Notes: a model not told the origin generated them from the letters alone. A stretch of 64,000 nucleotides of DNA from Dietzia lutea (GCF_003096075.1 NZ_CP015449.1:186001-250000); one strand, 5' to 3'. Counted from the stretch's first letter, positions 7,892 to 16,821 are shown. A program made the numbers and translations.

Positions 7892-8125
7892 TCACACGCG
7901 GTCGGCGACTCCGCTCACGCCGTCATGCTGCGCACAGTGGGCGCAGCAGAAGATGACCCCGCCCGCCTCGATCCCGTGCCCGAGGATCCGACAACCACAG
8001 TGGGAACAGGTTGGAGCCATAGCGTGCGAAGCGCACTCGAAACTGTCAAACGTGCCGGACCGGTCACCCTGAGTGACGGTAAAGGCCTTGTCGTAGTCAT
8101 TTCCGCAGGTGTCGCAAATGGCCAT
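7892..8125 (-). CDS. Small Cys-rich zinc-ribbon/metallothionein-like protein
   Basis: 77 aa from ATG 8125 with an AGGAG sequence upstream. The N-terminus has CDTCGNDYDKAF, the middle FECASHA, and the C-terminal half CSHCGCRILGHGIE then FCCAHCAQHDG. The latter resembles the metal-binding core of prokaryotic metallothioneins or a treble-clef zinc knuckle. It likely binds zinc or copper. It is monocistronic and convergent with the NAD-binding gene, inside the segment bounded by the inverted repeat. Confidence 0.75.
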   Translation of the reverse strand: MAICDTCGNDYDKAFTVTQGDRSGTFDSFECASHAMAPTCSHCGCRILGHGIEAGGVIFCCAHCAQHDGVSGVADRV

Positions 8126-8410
8126 GACAATCTCCTCGCTTACCTCAAGGCGGACAAGTCGCCACCGTAGACCGGTATGGCACCCCTCACAACCGCACCG
8201 ACGCCGGGGCCCGTCCCGCCACCACCCGAGACGAGCTGCATCCCGCCGGCATGGGCGCCGGATAGAACACGCCCGCGGGCAGGAGCACCCTCCGAGCCGG
8301 CTATCGATGGCCATCCCGGACCGACTTACTCCACGGATCCCGCGGGGGCCTACCGGGCCAGATGAGAAACCGCCAAGCGCCTGCCCGGACGCCCACTCAC
8401 AGCAACGCTT

Positions 8411-9139
8411 CTAATCGTCGAACGCGGTCAAAGGCGCGTTTTGGCCGAGCGCGGCGACGATCTCTTCGGCAAGGCGCCGAAGTTTGATGTTGCGGTGGCT
8501 CGACGCCCCACGCAGGATCGAGAAAGCCTCGTCCTGCGAGCAACGATTCTGCGCCATGATGATGCCCACGGCCACATCGATCGCCGTCCGATTTTCCATC
8601 GCAGCCTGACGGTGGCGAGCCGTATCGGCGTGCTGGGCCGTTCTCAAGGCAATGCGCAGGGTTTTACCGATGACATCGACATAACGCCGCGCGTCAGTGA
8701 CGTCCGACTCGGCGAAGTGCCCCGAGCGTCGGGTGTAGAAGTTCATCGCCGCCTCACCGAAACCCTCCACATCCAGTGGCACCGCGAGGACACTCGCAAG
8801 TCCGTGCTCGCGCACCACCGCCATGTAATCCGGCCAGCGCTGCTCCGTGCGCACGTCCGGGACATGGATCACCGACCCACTTCCCAACGCTGACAAGCAC
8901 GGACCCTCGTCGAACCCGGCTTGGATTTCGTCCATCCTGGCGGCCTCGTCGGAGCTTGAAGCCACGACGATGTTCTTTTTCTCCCGGCGCAGGATGAGCC
9001 CGCATTCCACGGATCGCTCGGCGTCGAAATGCTCAGCCGCCAGTCGCGCGAGATCGTTGAGCAAGTCCGGGATCTCACGGTCTTCAAGCAGGAGGTCATA
9101 TAACGTTGCGGGCAGCGGGGCGGCATCGCCATTGGGCAT
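8411..9139 (-). CDS. GAF-ANTAR transcription antitermination regulator
   Basis: 242 aa. Residues ~20-165 form a GAF sensor domain (GPCLSALGSGSVIHVPDV, then LASVLAVPLDVEGFGEAAMN). The C-terminal ~60 residues are an ANTAR RNA-binding domain (AIDVAVGIIMAQNRCSQDEA followed by SHRNIKLRRLAEEIV). ANTAR proteins bind paired hairpins in mRNA leaders to prevent termination. This GAF-ANTAR layout is very common in actinobacteria, where it senses stress or small ligands. It lies within the inverted-repeat segment. No ANTAR target hairpin pair was identified. Confidence 0.88.
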   Translation of the reverse strand: MPNGDAAPLPATLYDLLLEDREIPDLLNDLARLAAEHFDAERSVECGLILRREKKNIVVASSSDEAARMDEIQAGFDEGPCLSALGSGSVIHVPDVRTEQRWPDYMAVVREHGLASVLAVPLDVEGFGEAAMNFYTRRSGHFAESDVTDARRYVDVIGKTLRIALRTAQHADTARHRQAAMENRTAIDVAVGIIMAQNRCSQDEAFSILRGASSHRNIKLRRLAEEIVAALGQNAPLTAFDD

Positions 9140-9289
9140 GGGGAGTTTCCTTCTCTGAGAAAACTCCCCTCCCGGTCACGAAATCACGGGCAGTGCGGGC
9201 GGCGTCCTCGACGTGGGGGATTAGCTATCACCATCCACCCTACGCCGTTAACGAGCTGGGCCCTGTCGCGCGCGATCATGGTGCACCGG

Positions 9290-9601
9290 TCACCCGGACC
9301 GGCTGCGCCCGGCGAGGCGATGGCGGTCGTTTTCCGACAGCCCGCCCCACACTCCATACAGCTCCCGGTTCTCCATCGCGTGTTGCTGGCACCGGCTCTT
9401 AACCGGGCAGGTCTCACACAAGCGTTTGGCCTGCTTCTCCTTGCGGCGGCGACGCACCTTCGACTCGTCGTCGCTGTTGTAGAACAAATCCGCCCTACCA
9501 ATGCACTTTCCCTGATCCGCCCACGCCCACCGGTCCTCCTGAGCGGTCAGGGCGCCAGCTCTTTCCTTCATGCCGTCCCGCGCCGGCTTCGTGGCCGTCA
9601 T
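9290..9601 (-). CDS. WhiB-family regulator (copy B, divergent)
   Basis: 103 aa from ATG 9601, chosen because the start overlaps the STAS-B stop (ATGA). The Fe-S ligands are present: Cys in GKCIGRADLF and the cluster CETCPVKSRC, followed by YGVWGG and a basic tail. It differs clearly from copies A and C in sequence and has a longer N-terminus. Co-translation with a STAS protein is unusual for WhiB genes. The neighbourhood lets the inverted repeat change which upstream region drives it. Confidence 0.88.
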   Translation of the reverse strand: MTATKPARDGMKERAGALTAQEDRWAWADQGKCIGRADLFYNSDDESKVRRRRKEKQAKRLCETCPVKSRCQQHAMENRELYGVWGGLSENDRHRLAGRSRSG

Positions 9602-9924
9602 CGCGGAGCGCCCGCCGTCTCGCCCACTCGCGCGTCGCACGGACGCGGCATCGTGGGGGCGAAGATCTCGAGCCGCGGCAAATGCGGGGCCACAGCCTGA
9701 TGGCGCCGGGCGTGATCTTTGAGCGCCGCGACCCCGGACAGGTCCATGTGGTCGAGACTGAACAGGTCCACCCATACCCGGCTGCAGCCGTCGAGGCGGG
9801 CACCATGATCGATGATGCGGATGAGGTCAGTGGCGCTGGCGGCCGTCAGGCAGCCCTCCGCCTCGACGCGCACGGGCCCCGGATGAGACCCCACCCGGAT
9901 CAGGACATGCAACGAATGCTTCAC
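9598..9924 (-). CDS. STAS-domain protein B
   Basis: 108 aa from GTG 9924. The first ~97 residues match the STAS protein at 6450-6803, as they lie within the inverted repeat. The last residues (RVGETAGAPR) are unique and run into the ATGA overlap with the WhiB gene. It keeps the LSG turn where STAS antagonists are phosphorylated. The same protein body is thus coupled to an NAD-binding protein in one copy and to a WhiB regulator in the other. Confidence 0.78.
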   Translation of the reverse strand: MKHSLHVLIRVGSHPGPVRVEAEGCLTAASATDLIRIIDHGARLDGCSRVWVDLFSLDHMDLSGVAALKDHARRHQAVAPHLPRLEIFAPTMPRPCDARVGETAGAPR

Positions 9925-9969
9925 GATTAATCTCCACGGAGAACATCGAGAGCCCGCTGCTGAACTCGA
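9632..9969. repeat. Right arm of 338-bp inverted repeat
   Basis: Inverted partner of 6405-6742; the outer boundary is sharp (tgaactcga, then unrelated sequence). It covers the leader and most of STAS gene B. Confidence 0.88.
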
Positions 9970-10521
9970 TTCCGACCGTACCGAAACCGGTGACCGTCGA
10001 CAATCGATTCTCACCGCGGCCGTCGTCCTTCGCAGACGTGGGCGGGACTCAGCCGCAGGGCTCCCAGCTACCTCGCGATAAGGGGTTAGGACTGGTCGCT
10101 GCGAGCCAGGCGACCCCTGCCATCACCGGCGAACGCCCCGGCTTCCAAGCTGGGTGAGTGCAGGCCGACTTCGTAATCATCGGTAATGATCCCGGTACGT
10201 CCGCACGTCACGTCACGTCACAGCGCACGCTACCGGTGCCGACTCGAAAGCCCGTCGGCGCCGCGTGCCGGAGGGCGTCATCGTCCGGCAAGGGTTGGCA
10301 GGAGAGGTCCTGCAGCGTGGAGATTCGTTTGCGCGTTGTTCACCGCGCCCGCCTGCGCCCGAGTTTGGGCTGTGCCCGCAGGCTGGGTACGGTTTCAGCG
10401 GGGTCTGAGACCGAGGGTCTCGTCGAAGATCTGTGCACAATCCTTGACGTCTTTACCGTCGGCGTGCGCACGCAGCCGAGACATCGCCCGTCGGGCCGTC
10501 GGAAGTGAGGCGTGAGAGGTT
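9970..10521. other. Intergenic, no gene recognised
   Basis: About 550 bp between STAS-B and the cardiolipin synthase. It includes a short CACGT run (three tandem cacgt units near 10207-10222) and the sequence taccggtgccgact (~10230), which recurs at ~12239 on the other side of the synthase gene. It should hold the STAS-B promoter and the synthase promoter. Confidence 0.45.
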
Positions 10522-12015
10522 GTGTTCTGGCCGCTGAGCGGGTTCAGTATGGGCCTGCTACCGGGCTGGGTCACGGTGCTGATTTTGGCGTTGGAAATTG
10601 GTCTGCGGGTGATCTTGATTGGCATCATCCCTGGTAATCGCCGACCGAGCACCGCCATGGCCTGGTTGCTGGCAATCTTTTTCGTCCCGGTGATCGCTTT
10701 TCCACTGTTCCTGGTGATCGGTAATAACCGGTTGTCGCGAGGTAGAGAGAAGCGGCAACAGGACATCAACGAGGGGCTGCTGAAGGCCACTCGCCACTCA
10801 GATCTCTCGGACAGTTCGCTTTCCGGTGACCCGCGGATGCGGACGACGGTCGATTTGAACCGGAGACTGGGCGCGTTCCCCATTCACGCGGGCAATCGTC
10901 TGCGGTTGATCTCGGACTACGAGGAATCCTTCGAGTGGATGGTCGAGGCCATCGACTCCGCTGAGAAGTACGTCCACGTGCTGTTCTACATAATCGCCGA
11001 TGATTCCGTCTACGCGGGTCCGGTATTGGATGCGTTGGAGCGCGCCGCCGCTCGCGGTGTCGATGTCCGTCTGCTCTACGACCACGTGGGGACCATGACG
11101 GTGAAGGGGTATCGCGGTGTGCTGCGCAGGCTGCGGAAATCAGGCATCGAGTTCCACCCGGTACTTCCCCTGCGCCCGTTGAAAGGCCGACTCGCGCGAC
11201 CTGACCTGCGGAACCACCGTAAGATCCTCGTGGTCGATGGTGAGCGCGCGCTGACCGGGAGCACCAATCTCATCGAGCCGCATTACCGGAGCGCTTCGGC
11301 TGAGAAAATGGGCCGTCATTGGGTGGAACTCAATGTGGTCGCCAGTGGGCCGGTGGTCACGAGCCTGGACATCGTCTTCGCTTCGGACTGGTACGCCGAG
11401 ACCGACGAAGACCTTTCGGACGTCGTGGTCGTCGACATGGCGCAGGACGAGGCCGCGCGCGGCGGTGCCCTCGTTCAGGCCTTGCCCTCCGGCCCGGGTT
11501 TTCCCGCGGAGAATAACCTCCGGCTGTTCAACGACCTGCTCTACAAAGCCGTCGACCGTGTGGTCATCTGTTCCCCGTACCTCGTGCCCGACGATTCGCT
11601 GCTCTATGCGATCACGGGGGCTGCCCATCGAGGCGTCGAGGTGACACTGCTGGTCGCGCGCAAGGCGGACAAGTTCATGATTCACCATGCCCAGCAGTCC
11701 TTCTACGACGTACTACTCGAGGCTGGGGTCCGGATCCTGCGGTATCCGGACCCGGATGTACTGCACGCCAAGTTCATCCTCGTCGACGACGACGTCATGG
11801 TGATCGGTTCCTCCAACATGGACATGCGCTCTTTCAGCCTCAACGCCGAGGTGACACTCATGGCCATAGACCCCGAGCTGGTTGTCTCCGCGGAACAGAT
11901 CCTCGACGGCTACCGGTCGGTCTCCTCAGAGCTGGAGCTCGAGGACTGGAAACAACGCCCACTTCACGTGAAGTACCTCGACAACGTTTTCCGCCTCGCC
12001 GCTGGCTTGCTCTGA
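10522..12015 (+). CDS. cls: Cardiolipin synthase, phospholipase D family
   Basis: 497 aa from GTG 10522, with GAGAGG just upstream. Two N-terminal hydrophobic helices anchor it (WVTVLILALEIGLRVILIGI and AWLLAIFFVPVIAFPLFLVI). Two HKD motifs of the PLD superfamily follow: NHRKILVVDGERALTGSTN and HAKFILVDDDVMVIGSSN. The order and length match bacterial Cls, which joins two phosphatidylglycerols into cardiolipin. Actinobacteria also use a CDP-alcohol type synthase, so this one may be an extra, stress-related enzyme. It is monocistronic. Confidence 0.88.
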   Translation: MFWPLSGFSMGLLPGWVTVLILALEIGLRVILIGIIPGNRRPSTAMAWLLAIFFVPVIAFPLFLVIGNNRLSRGREKRQQDINEGLLKATRHSDLSDSSLSGDPRMRTTVDLNRRLGAFPIHAGNRLRLISDYEESFEWMVEAIDSAEKYVHVLFYIIADDSVYAGPVLDALERAAARGVDVRLLYDHVGTMTVKGYRGVLRRLRKSGIEFHPVLPLRPLKGRLARPDLRNHRKILVVDGERALTGSTNLIEPHYRSASAEKMGRHWVELNVVASGPVVTSLDIVFASDWYAETDEDLSDVVVVDMAQDEAARGGALVQALPSGPGFPAENNLRLFNDLLYKAVDRVVICSPYLVPDDSLLYAITGAAHRGVEVTLLVARKADKFMIHHAQQSFYDVLLEAGVRILRYPDPDVLHAKFILVDDDVMVIGSSNMDMRSFSLNAEVTLMAIDPELVVSAEQILDGYRSVSSELELEDWKQRPLHVKYLDNVFRLAAGLL

Positions 12016-12045
12016 CCCTGAGATCTCGACCCCTGAGATCTCGAC
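12016..12045. repeat. 15-bp tandem duplication
   Basis: CCCTGAGATCTCGAC occurs twice head to tail directly after the cls stop codon. Each unit contains the palindrome GAGATCTC. Confidence 0.8.
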
Positions 12046-12433
12046 GTGAGCACCGCAGTATGTGTGCCCCGAATTAGGTGGGGTGATCCGAACTGTGCAC
12101 GACCAGGCTTTGACGGGCCCTGGATCTCAACTCCGGTCCAGAAACAGTTGTGGATCACTGGTCCTGACATTCGTAAGGAGGAGGGCCGAGTTCGCGTGAT
12201 CGGCAAGTCGGCACCATCAGCTTGTCATAGTCAACGTTACCGGTGCCGACTTGGTCACTCACCGAGCATGGGGACGTTAACGCTGGTGCGGGCGGCAGTA
12301 ACATTTGATGGACCCAGGATCCGAAGCCAAGCGGGGCGCTGAGAATACCTCAGTACGCTGTGTACCGCTGACGAGACAGACACATTTTCACTGGCCTCAG
12401 GCTCGACACCTACGGCTGTCAAGCGTCGCCAGC
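12046..12433. other. Intergenic, no gene recognised
   Basis: Nearly 390 bp without a supported gene. The block ttaccggtgccgact at ~12239 echoes one upstream of cls. Confidence 0.4.
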
Positions 12434-12640
12434 TCAGGAAGGACCGTGAGTCGCAAACTCAGGTTGCTGTAACAGCCGTCCATAGGCGTCACCGAAGATG
12501 TCGGAGCCATCTGCAACCCCGCCGCCGCCGAACAACCCGGCTCCCACGCCGGCGTGTTTGGCCGAGTTCTTCAACTCCATTTGCGCCAGCAACAACTCAT
12601 TACGCACCAGCCGTGAGGTCTGTTCGGACAACTGCGTCAT
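12434..12640 (-). pseudogene. Truncated holin-III-superfamily membrane protein
   Basis: The frame begins MTQLSEQTSRLVRNELLLAQ and continues MELKNSAKHAGVGAGLFGGG. This is the standard N-terminus of actinobacterial phage-holin superfamily III (DUF1469-like) proteins. Instead of the two transmembrane helices that should follow, the frame runs into VADGSDIFGDAYGRLLQQPE and stops at 68 aa. Such genes normally sit beside a YtxH-like gene, which is exactly what lies upstream here. It is a decayed partner. Confidence 0.7.
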
Positions 12641-12692
12641 GAGTTGCCCGCCGATGGGTCAGACCCGGCTCATGCGGGATCGACCGGACGGC

Positions 12693-13049
12693 TCACGACG
12701 GGGTCGCCGTACCGTCAGCACTACCCGGGTACAGATTCTGCGCGGTGGAGGGCTCAGCTCGATCGGTGGAGGGCTGAGCTCGAACAGTGGAGTGCTTTAC
12801 CCCGTCGCTCGGCCCGTCCCCGTCCCCGCCGCCGTTCCTGCTCTGGTCGAGTGACTCGGCGACCTGGTCCTTCACCTGTCCGGCCTTGTCCTTGGCGACC
12901 TCCGTGGCCTGGTTAGCGGCCTCCTGGACCTCCGGCTTCTGCCACAGCTCGAGTGCCTTGTCCCTGATGATCTCGTAGTGCTCGCGGCCGGCGCGGCTGC
13001 CCATCACATAGCCAGCGGCAGCAGCTGCGACCAAAAGAACTTTGCTCAT
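12693..13049 (-). CDS. YtxH-like small membrane-anchored protein
   Basis: 118 aa from ATG 13049. It has one N-terminal hydrophobic segment with the YtxH hallmark (VLLVAAAAAGYVMGSRAGRE), then an amphipathic helix (ELWQKPEVQEAANQATEVAK) and a disordered tail. The last ~25 residues (PSTDRAEPSTAQNLYPGSAD) look like read-through into non-coding sequence, so the C-terminus may be altered. In actinobacteria YtxH, holin-III and DUF3618 genes often form one operon of unknown envelope function; here only this gene seems intact. Confidence 0.7.
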   Translation of the reverse strand: MSKVLLVAAAAAGYVMGSRAGREHYEIIRDKALELWQKPEVQEAANQATEVAKDKAGQVKDQVAESLDQSRNGGGDGDGPSDGVKHSTVRAQPSTDRAEPSTAQNLYPGSADGTATPS

Positions 13050-13597
13050 GGTGATTTCCTCTCTCGTCGGGGCCGTCCACCGCCACGCTGTCGTGGCCGG
13101 GGCCGCGTCCCTATGGGGCGGTCATCTTCTTTCCCCGGGAGCCCTGGTTCGGGCTTCGACAGGAGCCGCCACTTCTGCGCTCAGCCAGTCGCCCATCTCG
13201 CTCCCGCGAGGTGGCGCTGAGTCGCAGCGGGGAGGGGGCTCCGGCTCGGCGACGGTGGCGCAAGGGAAACGAGTGGGGGGATCGTCGTCGATCATCTCGG
13301 ACTCCTTGACGCCGTCGGATCGAACATCGCCATGCTAAGACGGAGCTCGGGCGCTCGCGACCGGAAATCGACGTCACCCAACTCGGACACGGGAACGCCC
13401 GCAGCCGCGCGCAAAAGCTGCAGCCGCACACGCAGGCTGTCACCATCCGACAAGCGGAGAAGTAACGGGCCGGTGCGATCCGCTCAGCGGGATCGACCTC
13501 ACACGACCTGCCATTTGATTCCCGTAGCTTTACGTACGTCTGTTATGGGCGTCGGCGAATTTCTGGCTGGCTGCGGTGGTCGAGTCGCTGGGGCAGG
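13050..13597. other. Degenerate stretch, no gene recognised
   Basis: No frame on either strand has a believable start or domain. Composition is coding-like in places, which suggests old gene remnants. Confidence 0.4.
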
Positions 13598-13672
13598 AGT
13601 TACGGTCAGCGACGAGTCACCGACGTCGTCATCAGGAAACGCCATGTCGTCTAGGAATCAGTCGATCGGGCA
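13598..13672 (+). pseudogene. Remnant of the 5' end of a molybdopterin-oxidoreductase gene
   Basis: About 70 bp match the start region of the oxidoreductase gene at 19715, on the other strand. Shared features are the run tacggtc, the ribosome-binding sequence caggaaac followed by ATG, and codons for MS-RNQS. After ~13672 the similarity ends and nothing of the body of the gene is left. Confidence 0.7.
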
Positions 13673-13841
13673 CCTCAGCTCAAGCTCGAAGCAGCTAGCA
13701 ACCAGATGCTGGTCGGTTGACGGTGGGGCGAGTTGAGCGGCCAACGAGTGGTCGAGGACGTCCGTCGATGGTAATTCCGAGCTGGATACGGGACCGAGGA
13801 ACAGCGCCCGGGGCTAGCGCGATGGTGCTAGGAGGTCGATT

Positions 13842-14870
13842 GTGAAGAGCCGCGTAGGAGAGGTGGTCGCCGGGCTGCCGCCGGGGGCGTTCGCGTTCGT
13901 GATGGCGACGGGGATCCTCTCGGTTGGTCTCTCTCAGCAGGGGTTGGGTGCGGTCTCGCAGGTCTTTCTCGCCCTGGCCGTTGCTGCCTGGTTGATCCTT
14001 GTTGTGCTCACGGCAGGTCGGCTGCTCCGGTATCGCGACCGGGCCGTGGCTGATCTCCGTGACCCTCGCCGTGCTTTCGGGTTCTTCACGCTCGTGGCTG
14101 GAACGAATGTGCTCGCCGTCCGGCTCGCCAGCGACAGTCGCTTCGCGGCGATGCTACTGCTCGGTTTCGGCGTCGTTGCGGGGCTCGTGCTCGCGTACAC
14201 GGTGCCTTGGACGGCAGTGCTCTCGCGAACCGAGCGTCCCGTGCTGACCGAGGCTAACGGGACCTGGTTCATCTGGGTGGTCGCCATCCAGTCCGTGGCC
14301 GCCGCGGCGGCCGGGCTCGAACCTCTGGTGGAAACTGGGCGGAACGGACTGTCGGTCGTCGCGGTGGCCGCGTGGTCGGTGGGAGTCATGCTCTATCTGG
14401 CGTGCGTGATGTTCGTGTCTCTGCGACTCTTGCTCTATCCGTTGCGGCCACGGGACCTGGACCCGCCATATTGGGTCGCGATGGGTGCGGCGGCGATTAC
14501 GGTGGTCGCCGGAGCCAAGATCGTCGAGATGGCGTCCACACCGATGGTGGATGCGACGGCTGGACTCGTCTCAGGGCTCGCTGTGGTGTTCTGGGCCTGG
14601 GCCACCTGGCTGATCCCCGTCCTCATCGCGGTCGAAGTGTGGAGACACGTGGTGCATCACATCCCGGTGCGTTATGAGACCACCTGGTGGAGCGTCGTTT
14701 TCCCACTGAGCATGTATGCCGTCGCCGGAATGTACCTGGGGTTGGCGAGTTCACTGCCGATCGTCGAGCGGATCGGTGCGGGATGGCTGTGGGTCGCGGT
14801 GCTTGCCTGGTGTTTCGCTGCGGCGATGATGGTGCGGTCTTGGATCGGCCGGGGAAACAGGGCCGACTGA
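13842..14870 (+). CDS. TDT/SLAC1-family transporter or anion channel
   Basis: 342 aa from GTG 13842 with AGGAGG a few bases upstream. About ten hydrophobic helices fill the protein. The N-terminal GLPPGAFAFVMATGILSVGL is the typical first helix of tellurite-resistance/dicarboxylate transporters (TehA, Mae1, SLAC1). The family includes C4-dicarboxylate carriers, sulfite exporters and anion channels, so the substrate is open. It is convergent with the CDF gene 25 bp downstream and directly follows the oxidoreductase-gene remnant. Confidence 0.82.
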   Translation: MKSRVGEVVAGLPPGAFAFVMATGILSVGLSQQGLGAVSQVFLALAVAAWLILVVLTAGRLLRYRDRAVADLRDPRRAFGFFTLVAGTNVLAVRLASDSRFAAMLLLGFGVVAGLVLAYTVPWTAVLSRTERPVLTEANGTWFIWVVAIQSVAAAAAGLEPLVETGRNGLSVVAVAAWSVGVMLYLACVMFVSLRLLLYPLRPRDLDPPYWVAMGAAAITVVAGAKIVEMASTPMVDATAGLVSGLAVVFWAWATWLIPVLIAVEVWRHVVHHIPVRYETTWWSVVFPLSMYAVAGMYLGLASSLPIVERIGAGWLWVAVLAWCFAAAMMVRSWIGRGNRAD

Positions 14871-14894
14871 TCCACCGTGGTGCGAGCTGTCCGG

Positions 14895-15887
14895 TCACGC
14901 GCTAGGCGGGACCTGGCCGGTTGGGATGGTGCGTGTGGGAATGACCACTACATCGCGCAGTTTCCAGTCCAGGTCGGTGATCGAGCGGCGGATCGCGTCC
15001 AGGTCCTCGGGAGTCGGGATGTGGCCGTCTTCGGGCACGACGAACATCTCGGCGTGGAAGACATGCCCTTCGTCGCGGACCCTTCCCACCGCGTCGGCGA
15101 CCCAGGGGATTAGCCGGGTCTGCCGTTCGGCCTCGTCGGTGAGTGGATGCGGCTTCTTCTCGTCGAATGTTCTCGCGCGGACATCGGTGAGCCCGCGGAT
15201 GGCGGCTCGGATGTTCTTCGTTCCATCGGACAGGATCGACGCCGAGACGACGATTGCTGCCGCCGCGTCCGCCCACCAGATGCCGATGCCGATGCCCAGA
15301 ACGCCCACCACGGTGGCGAGGGCGGTCATCCAGTCGGCCTTGTTCATATCGGCGTCGGCGAACAGGACCTTGTCGTGCAGCGTCTCGGCCAGTCGCATCT
15401 TCTTTCGCCCGAGAATCACCGGGGGAATGCCGGAGGCTGTCATCACCACGACCATGAGCCAGCCCGCCCAGATATCGACCCCGAATAGAACGGTCAGACC
15501 GATCGGTGGCTTGTCGCCCTTGATCAGGCCCATCGCCGAGTCGTAGAGCAGGAATGAGCCCATCGCGAACAGTGCCACAGCGGCGACGAGATGAGCGACG
15601 CCGATCGAGCGGTGGTGCCCGTACGGGTGCTCTCGCGTGGCACGGAGGCGGATCACCCGGGCGGCAATGAGAAAGGCGATCGGGGGCAGCAGGGAAAGCA
15701 GGTCCTCGACCCAGGCGGCTTTCATCGCCTGGGACTGGCCGGCGACCAGTCCCACGGCCGCCGCGATCACCGCGAGTACCCCGAGACTGATCCATTCCAA
15801 TCGGATCGCCGTTCGGAACGCGTCCCGCTGCTCCGGGGGCATGTGCTCGACAGCGTCCGGTGCGGGAGGTTCCGCGTGCGTGGACAT
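14895..15887 (-). CDS. Cation diffusion facilitator family transporter (copy 2)
   Basis: 330 aa from ATG 15887. The start shares a base with the stop of the lipoprotein gene (TGATG), so translation is coupled. It is collinear with the transporter at 3326-4306: the same GLVAGQSQAM helix, HPYGHHRSIGVAH loop, DADMNKADWMT helix and a C-terminal domain with VFHAEMFVVPEDG. The canonical CDF ligand pattern in helices 2 and 5 is again absent, while the loop HPYGHHRS and other His/Asp residues are kept. It is the last gene of a five-gene overlapping operon. Efflux of a divalent metal is likely; which one is unknown. Confidence 0.85.
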   Translation of the reverse strand: MSTHAEPPAPDAVEHMPPEQRDAFRTAIRLEWISLGVLAVIAAAVGLVAGQSQAMKAAWVEDLLSLLPPIAFLIAARVIRLRATREHPYGHHRSIGVAHLVAAVALFAMGSFLLYDSAMGLIKGDKPPIGLTVLFGVDIWAGWLMVVVMTASGIPPVILGRKKMRLAETLHDKVLFADADMNKADWMTALATVVGVLGIGIGIWWADAAAAIVVSASILSDGTKNIRAAIRGLTDVRARTFDEKKPHPLTDEAERQTRLIPWVADAVGRVRDEGHVFHAEMFVVPEDGHIPTPEDLDAIRRSITDLDWKLRDVVVIPTRTIPTGQVPPSA

Positions 15888-16372
15888 CAGATCTCCCCGT
15901 GCTGCTCGGCGAGGTGACGTTCCAACGCGACCATCAACGCGTTCTCGCCCTTCGGAACACCCATCACCATGTCTCGGGTCTTGCCGTCCTCGGTTTGGGC
16001 CTGTGTGTACGGGCGGGTCAGCGCCATGTGTGTGGTCCACGGAGAAGAGGAGGTGAGACCGCCGATCACGATGTCGACTCCACCTTCCTCGATGGTCCGG
16101 GCGAGCACGCTCTCGGGACCCACGTGCCACTCGACATCTGCGCCGATGCCTTGCGCGAAGCCCTCCACCAACTCCGCTTCGGTTCCCGTCACAGCCCCTG
16201 ACGGGCTGGCCGAGGTCCACGGGGGGTGTTCAGACACGCCTACGACGAGCGTCCCCCCTCGCGCTCGATCCAACGTGTCCTCGGTGTCTGCGGGAATCGA
16301 CCCACACCCGGCCAAGACGACCACTGCTGCTCCCACGACCCCACCCAAGCGCAGTGCAGCCCTGACAGTCAT
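15887..16372 (-). CDS. Short extracellular solute-binding lipoprotein (copy 2)
   Basis: 161 aa with an N-terminal signal ending in LAGC, so it is a predicted lipoprotein. The mature part holds GTLVVGVSEHPPWTSASP, VTGTEAELVEGFAQGIGADV and VDIVIGGLTSS, the first-lobe elements of family-3 binding proteins. The second lobe is missing, and the protein ends ERHLAEQHGEI as its paralogue does. That two copies have the same short length argues it is a natural one-lobe form and not a truncation. It is coupled to its neighbours by TGATG overlaps on both sides. No ABC permease is nearby; the constant neighbour is a CDF transporter. Confidence 0.82.
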   Translation of the reverse strand: MTVRAALRLGGVVGAAVVVLAGCGSIPADTEDTLDRARGGTLVVGVSEHPPWTSASPSGAVTGTEAELVEGFAQGIGADVEWHVGPESVLARTIEEGGVDIVIGGLTSSSPWTTHMALTRPYTQAQTEDGKTRDMVMGVPKGENALMVALERHLAEQHGEI

Positions 16373-16803
16373 CAGTGGTCACCGTCGCGGCTCTTCTTCG
16401 TCTTGCGGTCGTTGGCTTTGCGCAGCGCCTCTACGAGCTCGTCCTTGGTCATGTCGGAGCGGCCCTCGATGTCGAGCTTCTGCGCCTGCTCGTAGAGGTG
16501 GTCCTTGCTGGCGTTGGCGTCCACGCCGCCCTTCGACTTGCCGGAGGGGTTCGGGCCGCCGCTCTCCGAGCGTGAATCCGAGGGCCCCTTGCCGTCCTTG
16601 GGCTCCCAGTGGTCGCCCACCTTCTCGTGGGTGTGTTTGACGGCGCTCCAGGCGGTCCGCGCGACGCGGGACTCGTCGCTGTACTCTTCCTCTGCCGAGT
16701 CGTAGGCCTTGGCAAAGGTGTCCTTGGCCTTCTGGTCGCTTCGCTGCAGCGTCGAGGGCAGCTCGCTGTCCTTCGCGTTTCCGTCGCTGTCTGTCTTCGG
16801 CAT
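16372..16803 (-). CDS. ChaB and Rho_N-domain protein
   Basis: 143 aa. The N-terminal half resembles ChaB (ELPSTLQRSDQKAKDTFAKA, then DSAEEEYSDESRVARTAWSA and VKHTHEKVGDHWEP). After a Gly/Ser-rich linker the last ~45 residues form a Rho N-terminal/SAP-like helix pair (KDHLYEQAQKLDIEGRSDMT followed by KDELVEALRKA). ChaB was linked to cation transport in enterobacteria; the combined form is common in actinobacteria and has no firm function. It overlaps the lipoprotein gene by TGATG. A broken copy lies at 5113-5501. Confidence 0.83.
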   Translation of the reverse strand: MPKTDSDGNAKDSELPSTLQRSDQKAKDTFAKAYDSAEEEYSDESRVARTAWSAVKHTHEKVGDHWEPKDGKGPSDSRSESGGPNPSGKSKGGVDANASKDHLYEQAQKLDIEGRSDMTKDELVEALRKANDRKTKKSRDGDH

Positions 16804-16821
16804 GGCGATTCCTCTCGGTCG

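Noticed and set aside
10207-10222. Short CACGT tandem run considered as a repeat array
   Set aside because: Only three units, too short for a CRISPR or iteron array.
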